A stretch of DNA of 64,000 nt, taken from the NCBI GenBank assembly GCA_021768185.1, contig JAETNP010000003.1:1-64000 (forward strand), in the 5' to 3' direction. Shown here piece by piece: positions 9,433 to 17,783 of the stretch (its first letter is position 1; each line of letters opens with the position of its first letter). The notes beneath the pieces were generated by a model. That model saw only the letters and a program-made list of their open reading frames with translations, was not told where the DNA came from and did no database searches. Both the position numbers and the translations under genes were made by a program. The DNA is from Oscillospiraceae bacterium (GTDB lineage Bacteria > Bacillota > Clostridia > Oscillospirales > Oscillospiraceae).

Positions 9433-10120
9433 CAATGGGGTCGCTCTTCGATGGCATTGGCGGCTTCCCCCTGGCGGCGGTCCGCAACGGGATCACGCCG
9501 GTGTGGGCATCGGAGATCGAGCCGTTCCCCATCCAGGTCACAAAAAAGCACTTCCCCGATATGATCCATGTAGGGGACATCACCAAGCTGGACGGGGCGC
9601 TGCTGCCGCCTGTGGACATCGTATGCGGAGGGAGTCCCTGCCAGGACTGAGCGTGGCCGGCGCGAGGGCTGGTCTGGCCGGCTCCCGCTCCGGCCTGTTC
9701 ATGGAGCAGATCAGGATCGTGAAGGAGATGAGAGATGCAGACAGGCAGAGAGGACGGGCAGATGTCTCTGTTCGGCCAAGATGGATGTGCTGGGAAAACG
9801 TACCCGGCGCATTCAGCAGCGGGACGCCCAAAGGTGAAGATTTCCGCATTGTCCTTGAAGAGATCGTCCGAATTGAAAACCATCCCGTACATGTCCCTGG
9901 ACCTTACCCCTGGGCATGGCAACCTGCTGGGAGAATCCTACTGGGAGATCGTTTCTCCCTCGCCTGGAGAGTCTTCGACGCCCAATACTGGCCCCGCACC
10001 CCTCAACGAAGAAGACGTATATTCCTTATCGCAGATTTTGCAGGACGATCCGCCCCGCAAATACTATTTAAGCAAAACAGCCTGTTTGGGCATCCTGCGA
10101 AGGGCGAGGGAACGGGGTAA
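9411..10120 (+). pseudogene. DNA cytosine-5 methyltransferase, N-terminal half, with a -1 frame break
   Basis: This half carries the AdoMet motif (LFDGIGGFPLAAVRNG, motif I) and the catalytic PCQ motif (GGSPCQD, motif IV). Directly after PCQD the frame meets TGA at 9648-9650. Reading on after a -1 shift at about 9647 restores LSVAGARAGLAGSRSGLF, then motif VI (WENVPG) and motif VIII (QRRRRIFLIADF), ending at 10120. One missing C explains it; no convincing slippery heptamer is visible, so deletion or sequencing error is more likely than programmed shifting. The target-recognition and motif IX/X part is in the next gene, which overlaps by 386 nt. With the shift intact, the catalytic half would be lost. 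Host or element self-protection is the likely role. Confidence 0.8.
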
Positions 10121-11372
10121 GGAACTGCCGCCCCAGCTAAAGGCGGCGCTGACGGTGCAGGCAGGACTGGCGAGGATCGATGCCGGCCGGGATATGGATG
10201 TCCAGGCGTACCACATCAATCAGCGTAACGAGGGGATCGATCTTGGCGGTATCTCCGGGGCGCTTATGCGGACGCAGAACATGCAGATGCAGACATTTGT
10301 CACGCAGCCGCCCGTCGCCTTTGCAGCGAACCAGCGGGATGAGGTGCGGGATCTCCATGATGTGGCCGGAGCTTTGGAAGCACAGCCAGGGATGAAACAG
10401 CAGACCTTTATCGCGCAGGACTGCCTTACCCCATGGGATACCCAGCAGGCCCGCGTTTTCACTCCGGGAAGCAAAGCCCCCACGTTGACCGGAGCGGATG
10501 GCGGCGGAGGGAGGAACCCTGCCGGCTTGCTGTTCACCGCTGGATTTTGCGCCGGTGCTGGTGCAAAGGCCGGAAGTATTGGATACCAGGAAGAAGTTGC
10601 CCCCACCCTGAAATCCGGACAGAGCGGCAGCATGATGCCGTCCGTCTTCTGCCTGAACGACCAGGGCGGACAGCGTATGGATCTCACAACAGATATGACG
10701 CCGACACTCCGGGCGCAGATGGGAGGGCATCAGCCTTTGATCTGCTTGAACGACCAGAGCGGCAGCGTTATGGACTGCTCTGAAAATGTGGCTGGGACGC
10801 TCCGTGCCCAGGAGCACGGACATCAGCCTGTAGTTTTTGAGAACCACGGAGTGGATGCCCGCTACAGAGGGCCGCTGCCTATTGCGCCCACACTACCAGC
10901 CAGGGCGGGTACTGGCGGCAACAACCTCAGTCTGGTCTTGCAGGAGCCGGAGGCCAGATACGCCTCCGGCAATGCCATTGACCGCCATGCCGCCTACTCC
11001 CGACAATGGGTGGATGTATTCAAAGGCAGCGATGTTGCATCCACCGAGAGCGCCCGCCAGCAGAAGGATGCCACAGATCTGGTCTGTCAGCCAACATATC
11101 AGGAAACGGTTGGGGCGCTGGCCAGCAGCCATCGCAAGGACCCTGACGACCAGTATGTGGGGCAGGACAAATCGGCAATGGACATGCCTCTGCTCATTCG
11201 CAGGCTGACTCCGCTGGAATGCGAGCGCCTCCAGGGGTTTCCAGATTTTTGGACGGACCTGCCGGGAGCCTCCGACTCCTCCCGCTACAAAGCGTTGGGC
11301 AACAGCGTTGCCATCCCCTGCGTGGAGTATATCATGCGGGGGATCTCCCTGGTCCCGCGGGCAGGGCATTAG
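9735..11372 (+). CDS. Cytosine-5 methyltransferase C-terminal half (target recognition, motifs IX and X)
   Basis: The protein has 545 residues. The C-terminus has the motif IX/X signature (RRLTPLECERLQGFPDFW, then SRYKALGNSVAIPCVEYIM), so it supplies the end of a 5-methylcytosine methyltransferase. The centre has repeated units with NDQGGQRMD and NDQSGSVMD and ALxAxxxG-like segments, typical of phage and ICE enzymes of this type. The N-terminal 130 residues (MSLFGQDGCAGKTYPAHS, YYLSKTACLGILRRA) match a family normally found next to or fused with such enzymes. AAGGAG lies 7 nt before the ATG, supporting independent initiation. Positions 9735-10120 therefore encode protein in two frames. It presumably works with the product of the upstream half. 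Confidence 0.78.
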   Translation: MQTGREDGQMSLFGQDGCAGKTYPAHSAAGRPKVKISALSLKRSSELKTIPYMSLDLTPGHGNLLGESYWEIVSPSPGESSTPNTGPAPLNEEDVYSLSQILQDDPPRKYYLSKTACLGILRRARERGKELPPQLKAALTVQAGLARIDAGRDMDVQAYHINQRNEGIDLGGISGALMRTQNMQMQTFVTQPPVAFAANQRDEVRDLHDVAGALEAQPGMKQQTFIAQDCLTPWDTQQARVFTPGSKAPTLTGADGGGGRNPAGLLFTAGFCAGAGAKAGSIGYQEEVAPTLKSGQSGSMMPSVFCLNDQGGQRMDLTTDMTPTLRAQMGGHQPLICLNDQSGSVMDCSENVAGTLRAQEHGHQPVVFENHGVDARYRGPLPIAPTLPARAGTGGNNLSLVLQEPEARYASGNAIDRHAAYSRQWVDVFKGSDVASTESARQQKDATDLVCQPTYQETVGALASSHRKDPDDQYVGQDKSAMDMPLLIRRLTPLECERLQGFPDFWTDLPGASDSSRYKALGNSVAIPCVEYIMRGISLVPRAGH

Positions 11373-11485
11373 ATGTTGTTGGTTGTGCTTCCTTTCCGAC
11401 AATATCTTCGTCGGGTTTGGTGATAGCTTTCCGGCACGGTTGTCGGTATACTTGGCCTTGCAGATCGGGAAAGGAGAGAATCAGA

Positions 11486-11836
11486 ATGGAGCCGCAAAAA
11501 AACTTGTGTGCCATGATCCCCCTCTCCCTCCACGCCAAGGTGCGGGAGGAGCAGGAGAGGTCGGGACAGTCCCTGAGCATGTACATGACGCAGCTACTCA
11601 CAAATTATTACGAAAAAGGAGAAAAATCAATGGACTTTACCAAAACTTTAGCCTTCCAGGTATCGGAAGAATTGTACAATCGGATCAAAGATCATCTGGA
11701 GCGCGAGAAGCAGCGCACCGGCAAGAAGCTCAGTCAGAAGGATTTCGTCATCGGCCTCATCGAGCGGGAGCTGGAAGAAGCCGAGCGGCGGGAGACTGCG
11801 CCGCAGGAGGGGGAGGACCATGCTGACATGGAATGA
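11486..11836 (+). CDS. Putative ribbon-helix-helix-type accessory protein
   Basis: The protein has 116 residues, mostly helical and charged. Two similar segments, IPLSLHAKVREEQERSG and QVSEELYNRIKDHLERE, look like two ribbon-helix-helix-type or related helical modules. The start has AAAGGAG at a good distance. Its last 17 nt overlap the next gene. It may bind DNA as a small regulator or transfer accessory, but this is only inferred from the helical pattern. Confidence 0.5.
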   Translation: MEPQKNLCAMIPLSLHAKVREEQERSGQSLSMYMTQLLTNYYEKGEKSMDFTKTLAFQVSEELYNRIKDHLEREKQRTGKKLSQKDFVIGLIERELEEAERRETAPQEGEDHADME

Positions 11837-12107
11837 TACGCCCCAGAAGGATCAGGCGGGGAATATCCTCAGTGTGAGTTATACAGCCGACATCCCCCAT
11901 TGGGGAGAAGCCAGCATCCACCCGCACATCGACCACCCCGGCGAGATGCTCCTGGACTGCCCAGGGCTGGAAATTAAAGAGCACTCTTTGGGGCAGGTCT
12001 TCGCAGAAGATGCGATCACTCCCGCGGAGAGGGCGTTGATGAGAGCGCTGGAGCAGCGTGGGATCTGGTGCCTGGAGGCTTTAGCTGCCATCGGTCTCCC
12101 GGAATAA
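11820..12107 (+). CDS. Conserved small ICE protein, unknown function
   Basis: The protein has 95 residues. The start overlaps the preceding gene, and GCAGGAGGGGGAGGACC just upstream is an excellent ribosome binding region. Composition is acidic, with no signal peptide or membrane segment. It is followed by about 40 nt and then a converging small regulator gene. I recognise no family motif. Confidence 0.5.
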   Translation: MLTWNDTPQKDQAGNILSVSYTADIPHWGEASIHPHIDHPGEMLLDCPGLEIKEHSLGQVFAEDAITPAERALMRALEQRGIWCLEALAAIGLPE

Positions 12108-12145
12108 CAGAGCGAAGGGGACGGCGCTGCCGCCCCCTTCCCTTT

Positions 12146-12343
12146 TCAGCCTTTTCGCGGCAGCTTCACATTGGAGCCGGTTTGTTCTCCAATAGGCCCA
12201 TGCTCCGCTTCAAACCTTTTGACACAATCCCGGATCAGAACCAGGATCTGGCTGTTGGCAGACCGCCCCTCGTAGTCGGCTACGAAATGCAGTTGGTCCA
12301 GCAATTTGTCATCAATGCGAATGGACAAACTTTTGATAGCCAT
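12146..12343 (-). CDS. Small ribbon-helix-helix (Arc-like) DNA-binding protein
   Basis: The protein has 65 residues. MAIKSLSIRIDDKLLDQLHFVADYEGRSANSQILVLIRDCV has the short beta strand followed by two helices of Arc/MetJ-type repressors; SANSQI fits the turn of such proteins. AGGAGGG lies 7 nt upstream of the ATG. It is divergent from the SLOG gene at 12461, so it may repress that gene or its own promoter. A toxin partner was looked for next to it and not found. Confidence 0.7.
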   Translation of the reverse strand: MAIKSLSIRIDDKLLDQLHFVADYEGRSANSQILVLIRDCVKRFEAEHGPIGEQTGSNVKLPRKG

Positions 12344-12460
12344 AAAATAGCCCTCCTGTAAACATATTGTGACTTTATTTTGCGCCCATTTTCTGATACA
12401 ATGTCTAAAGTGCGTTCAAAACATGTCTAAAATATGTTTATACAATAATAGGAGGACGAA

Positions 12461-12796
12461 ATGAAGGTTGCTGTAATTGGTTCGAGAGGGCTGCTGGTGG
12501 ACAATCTGGGAAAATATCTTCCCGATGATACGACCGAGATCATATCCGGAGGCGCAAAAGGGGTGGACGCCTCCGCGCGGGAGTATGCCTTGCGGCATGG
12601 GATGAAACTGACGGAGTACCTTCCGGAGTACAGCCGGTATGGACGGGCCGCCCCGCTGAAACGCAACATTACGATCATCGAAAATGCGGACCTTGTTCTG
12701 GCTTTCTGGGATGGGGCGTCACGTGGAACAAAATTCGTGATCGACAGTTGCGAGGAACGAAATATCCCAATAAAAGTTTATTTACTTGGCAAATAG
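12461..12796 (+). CDS. SLOG-family (DUF2493/DprA-like) nucleotide-binding protein
   Basis: The protein has 111 residues with a Rossmann-like pattern: MKVAVIGSRG at the start, SGGAKGVDASAREYA in the middle and LVLAFWDGASRGT near residue 85. These match the SLOG superfamily, which includes DprA and LOG-type proteins and binds nucleotides or their derivatives. AGGAGG lies 7 nt upstream. It is the first gene of a run leading into the VirB3/VirB4 homologues. Ligand and role are unknown; stand-alone SLOG proteins are frequent on mobile elements. Confidence 0.78.
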   Translation: MKVAVIGSRGLLVDNLGKYLPDDTTEIISGGAKGVDASAREYALRHGMKLTEYLPEYSRYGRAAPLKRNITIIENADLVLAFWDGASRGTKFVIDSCEERNIPIKVYLLGK

Positions 12797-12802
12797 CTGG
12801 AG

Positions 12803-13078
12803 GTGGTTTCAATTTTCATTTATCCCGACAACCTGACCGCAAAACCGATGCTGTGGCTGTGGGAGCTAAAGGACCTGGCGGTGGTGGGCGTGGGGCTTCT
12901 GCTCTCTGTCCTGGCGCTGGCGTCCAGCGGCTTTCTGCTGCCGCTGGTGCTGACAGTGCTGTACGCTTTTCTCAGCATCCGCATGGAGGACGCCAGCATC
13001 CTGGACTTCCTGCGAAACGCCGTGTGCTTCCTATTCCTCCACCAGCAGTATTATGAATGGAGAGCGCGGTATGAATAG
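12803..13078 (+). CDS. PrgI/VirB3-like conjugal transfer protein
   Basis: The protein has 91 residues with two adjacent hydrophobic helices (about residues 25-45 and 46-60), then a short tail ending FLHQQYYEWRARYE. The size, helix pair and position immediately before the VirB4 ATPase are those of the PrgI family. The start is uncertain: GTG at 12803 lies within the GGAGGTGG ribosome binding site, and an ATT a few codons later (giving FIYPDNL) is a reasonable alternative. The 3' end overlaps the next gene by 8 nt. Confidence 0.78.
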   Translation: MVSIFIYPDNLTAKPMLWLWELKDLAVVGVGLLLSVLALASSGFLLPLVLTVLYAFLSIRMEDASILDFLRNAVCFLFLHQQYYEWRARYE

Positions 13079-13658
13079 AAAACAGAAAAAGGAACAAAAG
13101 CGGCTGCTGTCCACACGGCAGCTCATGGGAATAGACCAGTTCACGGAGAACGGCCTGAAGGTTGGCCGCAGTGAACTGGTCTTTTTCCTTATCCAGCCGG
13201 ATAACCTGTCGGTACTTTCCGCAGAGGGCATCCGGGGAAAGGTCGTAGCCCTGACCGACCTGCTGCGGGGCGTGGAGTCCGTGCGGCTGCTGGCGCTGGA
13301 TTCCCGCGAGTCCTTTCAGAACAACAAGGACTGGTACCGCCAGCGGATGGAGCGGGAATCCAATCCCGCCCTGCGGGAGCTGCTGCGGCAGGACGCCGCC
13401 CACCTGGATGCCATCCAAACCACCACGGCCTCGGCGCGGGAATTTGCCCTGGTGTTTGAGCTGGACCGGCAGAAGGAAGAAAACGCCCGCAGCCAGGTGG
13501 TCCGGCTGGAAAAGAGCATCCGGGACAAGGGGTTCCATGTGCGGCAGGCCAGCCAGCAGGACCTCATGCGGCTGCTGGCGGTATACTACCAGCAGGATGT
13601 GACCACAGATATTTTTGACAGCGTCGATGGAGAAAGGTGGGCGGATGCAGATGCCTAA
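13071..13658 (+). CDS. VirB4-associated transfer protein (VirB4 N-terminal-domain-like)
   Basis: The protein has 195 residues. It starts with a very basic stretch (MNRKQKKEQKRL), followed by a region (STRQLMGIDQFTENGLKVGRSELVFFLIQPDNLSVL split over residues 15-50) that resembles the N-terminal domain of VirB4-type proteins. No Walker motif is present, so it should not hydrolyse ATP alone. It overlaps the PrgI-like gene upstream and the VirB4 gene downstream, so the three are translationally coupled. It probably completes the VirB4 complex at the membrane. Confidence 0.7.
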   Translation: MNRKQKKEQKRLLSTRQLMGIDQFTENGLKVGRSELVFFLIQPDNLSVLSAEGIRGKVVALTDLLRGVESVRLLALDSRESFQNNKDWYRQRMERESNPALRELLRQDAAHLDAIQTTTASAREFALVFELDRQKEENARSQVVRLEKSIRDKGFHVRQASQQDLMRLLAVYYQQDVTTDIFDSVDGERWADADA

Positions 13659-15477
13659 GAAAAAGCAGAAGAAAACAAAGCCCGCGCCGGAGCCTCTGCC
13701 CAAGGATTTTCTGGACATGATCGCCCCGGCGGCGGTGAAATTCAACACGGATCACTATATCCTGGGCGGCGCGTATCACTGCGCCATGACAGTGCGGGGC
13801 TACCCCACCACGACCGAGGAGCTGGCGATCCTCGGCTCCCTGGGGGAACACAGCGGCGTGACGCTCACCATCTACGCCAGACGGGTCACAGCGGCGGAGG
13901 AGCAGAAGATCATCCAGAACGCCGCCAACCGCAGCCGGTTCCAGCGGGGCAGCACCAATGACATGAAGCAGACCATCACGGCGGAGGCCAACCTCCAGGA
14001 TGTGGCGGCGCTGGTGACCTCCATGCACCGCAACCGGGAGCCGCTGATGCACTGCGCCGTCTACCTGGATCTGGCGGCAAAGGATCTGGAGGGCCTGCGG
14101 ACCCTGCGGGACGAGGTGACCAGTGAGCTGGTGCGCTCCCGACTGGCGGCGGACCGCATCCTGCTCAAGCAGCGGGAGGGATTCCTCTCCGCCAATCCCG
14201 CAGGCCGGAACGCCCTCGGGACGCAGTTCGAGCGGGTGCTGCCCGCCAGCTCGGTGGCGAACCTCTATCCCAACAACTACTCCGGCAAGACCGACCCCCA
14301 GGGGTTTTACATCGGCAAGGATAAGTACGGCAGCAATATCATTGTCGATCTGGACCGGAGAGCGGATGACAAGACCAACGCCAGCATGCTCATTCTGGGC
14401 AACTCCGGTCAGGGCAAGAGCTTCCTGCTGAAGCTGCTGGTCTGTAATCTGCTGGAGTCCGGCAAATCCGTGATTTGTTTGGACCCGGAGCATGAGATGA
14501 GCGAATTGTGCAGCAATCTGGGCGGGTGCTTCGTGGACCTCATGACCGGCCAGTACCGCATCAACCCCTTGGAACCCAAGGTCTGGGATGTGGATGGTGA
14601 GGATGATCCGGAAGCGCCCGCCGCCTTCCGGGAGCAGTCCAGGCTCAGTCAGCACATCTCTTTTCTGAAGGACTTCTTCCGTTCATACAAAGATTTCACC
14701 GACCGCCACGTGGACACCATTGAACTGATGCTGGAGCGAATGTACGAGAAATTCGGTATCAACAATAAAACCGACTTCTCCCGTCTGCGCCCGGTGGACT
14801 ACCCCATCCTCTCCGACCTCTACAAAGTGATGGAGGATGCCTACCAGCACTACGAGGATGAGAAAGATCCTCTGTACCCAAAAGAACTTCTCCAGGAAGT
14901 CCTGCTGGGCCTGCACTCCATGTGCAAAGGCGCGGAGAGCAAATTTTTCAACGGGTCCACCAATATCACATCCAGCCGGTTTCTGGTGTTCGGCGTGAAG
15001 GGGCTCCTCCAGGCCAGTGGGAACGTGAAGAACGCCATGCTGTTCAATGTGCTGTCCTATCTAAGCGACAAACTGCTGACGGAGGGAAACACGGTGGCAT
15101 CCATAGATGAGCTGTACCTGTTCCTCTCCAATCCCACCACCATCGAGTATATCCGCAACTTCATGAAGCGGGTGCGGAAGAAGGACTCCGCCGTGCTGCT
15201 GGCAAGCCAGAACATCGAAGACTTCGCTCTCCCCGGCATTGCCGAGCTGACAAAGCCGCTGTTCTCCATCCCCACTCATCAATTTTTGTTCAACGCCGGT
15301 TCTATTGACCGGCGCTTTTTTATGGACAATTTGCAGCTGGAGGAATCGGAGTACGAACTGATCCGCTTCCCCCAGCGTGGCGTGTGCCTTTATAAGTGCG
15401 GCAACGAACGGTATCTGCTGGAGGTCATCGCGCCGGAGTACAAGAAGGCGCTATTTGGAGAGGCGGGTGGACGGTAA
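13645..15477 (+). CDS. VirB4-family conjugation ATPase
   Basis: The protein has about 610 residues. Walker A is GNSGQGKSFLLKLL (near residue 250), Walker B is the hydrophobic run before DELYLFL (near 490), and the conserved LLASQNIEDF segment follows. VirB4 proteins power pilus assembly and substrate transfer at the inner face of the membrane. The ATG at 13645 is used because AGGTGGGCGG is just upstream; a longer frame from 13615 lacks a site. It overlaps the preceding gene and shares its last base with the PP-loop gene that follows. No damage is seen, so this transfer component appears functional. Confidence 0.93.
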   Translation: MQMPKKKQKKTKPAPEPLPKDFLDMIAPAAVKFNTDHYILGGAYHCAMTVRGYPTTTEELAILGSLGEHSGVTLTIYARRVTAAEEQKIIQNAANRSRFQRGSTNDMKQTITAEANLQDVAALVTSMHRNREPLMHCAVYLDLAAKDLEGLRTLRDEVTSELVRSRLAADRILLKQREGFLSANPAGRNALGTQFERVLPASSVANLYPNNYSGKTDPQGFYIGKDKYGSNIIVDLDRRADDKTNASMLILGNSGQGKSFLLKLLVCNLLESGKSVICLDPEHEMSELCSNLGGCFVDLMTGQYRINPLEPKVWDVDGEDDPEAPAAFREQSRLSQHISFLKDFFRSYKDFTDRHVDTIELMLERMYEKFGINNKTDFSRLRPVDYPILSDLYKVMEDAYQHYEDEKDPLYPKELLQEVLLGLHSMCKGAESKFFNGSTNITSSRFLVFGVKGLLQASGNVKNAMLFNVLSYLSDKLLTEGNTVASIDELYLFLSNPTTIEYIRNFMKRVRKKDSAVLLASQNIEDFALPGIAELTKPLFSIPTHQFLFNAGSIDRRFFMDNLQLEESEYELIRFPQRGVCLYKCGNERYLLEVIAPEYKKALFGEAGGR

Positions 15478-16268
15478 TGGCGTTTTCTGTCCTCGCATAC
15501 GGAGGCGGCGTGAACAGTTCTGCACTCCTGGTAGGTTTGCATCAGCGGGGCATCCCGGTCGACCTGATTCTTTTTGCAGATACCGGAGGCGAGCTGCCCA
15601 GCACTTATGCCTACCTGGCCATCATGAACCAATGGCTCATTGCCCACGGGATGCCGCAGATCACAGTGGTGAAGTATACGGACAAGAACGGCGACAGACT
15701 GACATTGGAACAGGAGTGCCTCCGTTCCGGGACGCTGCCTGCGCTGGCCTACGGATATAAAAAATGCTCCCTCAAGCACAAGATCGGCCCCCAGGACAAG
15801 TTCTGCAACAACTACCCGCCATGCCGGGAGGTCTGGGCCAGAGGGGGGAAGGTGGTCAAGTACATCGGCTACGACGCCGGGGAGGAGCGGCGCCGGGATC
15901 ACGCTTTGGTCTATGACATCCAGGATACCAAATATCAAAAAGAGTACCCCCTCATCGACTGGGGCTGGGAACGGGAGGACTGTCTCGCGGCGATCCGGGA
16001 AGCCGGGCTGCCGCCTCCGGGCAAGTCCTCCTGCTTCTTCTGTCCTGCGATGAAGCACCGGGAGATCCGGACGCTGTACCACCAGCACAGGGATCTGTTC
16101 GACCGGGCCATCGCCATGGAGAACAACGCCATGCCCAACCTCACCAGCGTCAAAGGGCTGGGACGCAGCTGGTCGTGGCAGGAGTTCGTGGAGGCGGATA
16201 AAAATCAGATGGCGCTTTGTTCGCTTTTCCCGGAATCAGACATGCCCTGCGGCTGCTATGACGGATAG
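15477..16268 (+). CDS. PAPS-reductase-like PP-loop protein
   Basis: The protein has 263 residues. It begins MAFSVLAYGGGVNSSALLVGL, where GGGVNSSA is the PP-loop of adenine nucleotide alpha hydrolases. Later cysteines (CFFCPAMKHREIR near residue 190, then MPCGC at the end) may bind a metal or cluster. Related genes on phages and ICEs are labelled PAPS reductase and are sometimes linked to DNA sulfur modification, but no other dnd gene is visible here. It is probably coupled to VirB4 (start codon adjoins the VirB4 stop). The activity remains unassigned; modification of nucleic acid is possible. Confidence 0.75.
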   Translation: MAFSVLAYGGGVNSSALLVGLHQRGIPVDLILFADTGGELPSTYAYLAIMNQWLIAHGMPQITVVKYTDKNGDRLTLEQECLRSGTLPALAYGYKKCSLKHKIGPQDKFCNNYPPCREVWARGGKVVKYIGYDAGEERRRDHALVYDIQDTKYQKEYPLIDWGWEREDCLAAIREAGLPPPGKSSCFFCPAMKHREIRTLYHQHRDLFDRAIAMENNAMPNLTSVKGLGRSWSWQEFVEADKNQMALCSLFPESDMPCGCYDG

Positions 16269-16272
16269 GAGC

Positions 16273-17706
16273 TTATTCGATCACCAATTCCTTCCTCGGT
16301 CCATGGCCCCCGAAGATGTGCCATTGACCGGGTCCCAACAGTGTGGGCAGTTCCTTCCTTTCTGCGGCGCACAAAGCGGGATTGGTGTCCACGCTGGTCA
16401 TCAGGTAAGGCGCGTAGTGGTTGTAGTGCGCCTGCTCCACTGTCAGTTCCCGGATGTTGACCAGGATATCTCCCGTAAAGACCAGCCTCCGCTCCCTCTC
16501 CACCAGGACCAGTTCACCGGGCAGGTGGCCGCCCTGGCCCTCCAGGACCTGGAAGCACAGCGCACCGAAAGACCATTCGCCAAGCACCTCCAAGGGTTGG
16601 GCCTGGGGAGACGATACTCCGCCGATCACCCGAAGCGTTTCCGGGGCGGCGGTGCGGTAGGAGGTCAGCGCCTTACAAATGCGGATGTAGGGGGCGTGGA
16701 GCGGGTTGCGCTCCCGGAAGCCGCCCCGGCTGGTCCGCTCCATGAGCAGGGAGTCCCGGCTCTTCCGGCTGAGGTACACCGTGTCGAACAGATCCAGCAG
16801 TCCGCAGTGATCTACGTCCGCATGGGTGATAAGGGTAGCTCTGGGGGCGGCGTCGAAGTCCGGCAGCAGGCGGCGGAACAGGGCCAGCATCTCCTCCCGG
16901 TAGCAGGCGTAGCCCGTGTCAATGAACAGGTACTGCCCCTGATGCCGGAGGATGCAGGTATTGCTGCCGCAGGGCGGCTCGATGAGGATCAGGTGAAGAT
17001 CCTCCCCAAAATCGTACTCCGATACACGGGGCCGGAACGCATCACCCCGGCAGGAGGCCAGGGCCTCGCCGAAGCCCCGGATGTAATCAAAGGTTTTGTG
17101 GAAGCTCTCCCCACGCTCGTCCAGCATCTGCATGACCTGGTTGGCGTCGATGACCAGCTCCATCCGCCCCTCCTCCGGCAGCGCCATCCGCTGGGCCAGC
17201 TCGTTGGCGAAGGAGACATAAAAGATGCTGTTGTCCAGGATCTTCTCCGCCTTATCGTAGTCCACCACCCGCACCGGACACAGCAGGGAGGCCGCGTTGA
17301 GAAAGTCGGAAAACTGCTCCGGCTGCTCCACGAACAGCCCCATTTTGAACAGCTGCCACGCCGTTCCATTCTCCTGGGAGCTCAGGTAAGAAATATTGAA
17401 ATTGTACTGTTCAATCAGCTCCAGCACGGAGGTCACGCTGCCGGGGGTATCCCGCAGGCGGAACTCCACCAGCAGCACGGTCCCCTCATCCAGACTATTC
17501 TGAAGGCAGCCAATCTCCCGCAGGCGCTCTGTGACCTGCTCCAGCCGGGAATGGGAACCCTCCACCTCGATAAACAGGGTGTGGGTGTCAATGGCCTTGT
17601 TGTAGCTGACCCGCGTGATATTCAGGCCCAGATCCGCAATGATCCGGCTGGCTTTCAGAAACGCACCGGCACGGTCCGGCATGGTGGTGACAAAGGTTTT
17701 CTTCAT
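16273..17706 (-). CDS. Two ACT domains fused to a metallo-beta-lactamase-fold hydrolase
   Basis: The protein has 477 residues. Residues 1-75 (KKTFVTTMPDRAGAFLKAS) and 80-150 (VEFRLRDTPGSVTSVLELI) are tandem ACT domains, which bind small ligands such as amino acids. From about residue 230 a metallo-beta-lactamase fold follows: THADVDHCGLLD (THxDxDH metal site), FTGDIL and GGHGP near the C-terminus. The fusion suggests a ligand-controlled hydrolase. GGGAGG lies 8 nt before the chosen ATG. The gene is on the minus strand between transfer genes, so it looks like an independent cargo insertion. The substrate is unknown. Confidence 0.85.
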   Translation of the reverse strand: MKKTFVTTMPDRAGAFLKASRIIADLGLNITRVSYNKAIDTHTLFIEVEGSHSRLEQVTERLREIGCLQNSLDEGTVLLVEFRLRDTPGSVTSVLELIEQYNFNISYLSSQENGTAWQLFKMGLFVEQPEQFSDFLNAASLLCPVRVVDYDKAEKILDNSIFYVSFANELAQRMALPEEGRMELVIDANQVMQMLDERGESFHKTFDYIRGFGEALASCRGDAFRPRVSEYDFGEDLHLILIEPPCGSNTCILRHQGQYLFIDTGYACYREEMLALFRRLLPDFDAAPRATLITHADVDHCGLLDLFDTVYLSRKSRDSLLMERTSRGGFRERNPLHAPYIRICKALTSYRTAAPETLRVIGGVSSPQAQPLEVLGEWSFGALCFQVLEGQGGHLPGELVLVERERRLVFTGDILVNIRELTVEQAHYNHYAPYLMTSVDTNPALCAAERKELPTLLGPGQWHIFGGHGPRKELVIE

Positions 17707-17783
17707 AGCGGCAGCCTCCCTTCCTTCGGGAGATTTTATCACACATGACGCCTCTGCACAAGCGGAGCCAGAAAGGATGGTCT

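Noticed and set aside
9640-9650. Programmed -1 frameshift in the methyltransferase
   Set aside because: No X-XXY-YYZ slippery heptamer and no clear downstream structure; a one-base deletion or error is simpler.
12146-12343. Toxin-antitoxin pair with the small ribbon-helix-helix protein as antitoxin
   Set aside because: No adjacent toxin-like gene is present; neighbours are an unrelated small protein and a SLOG gene.
15477-16268. DNA phosphorothioation (dnd) system based on the PP-loop protein
   Set aside because: No other dnd gene is in the window; similar lone genes are frequent on phages and ICEs.
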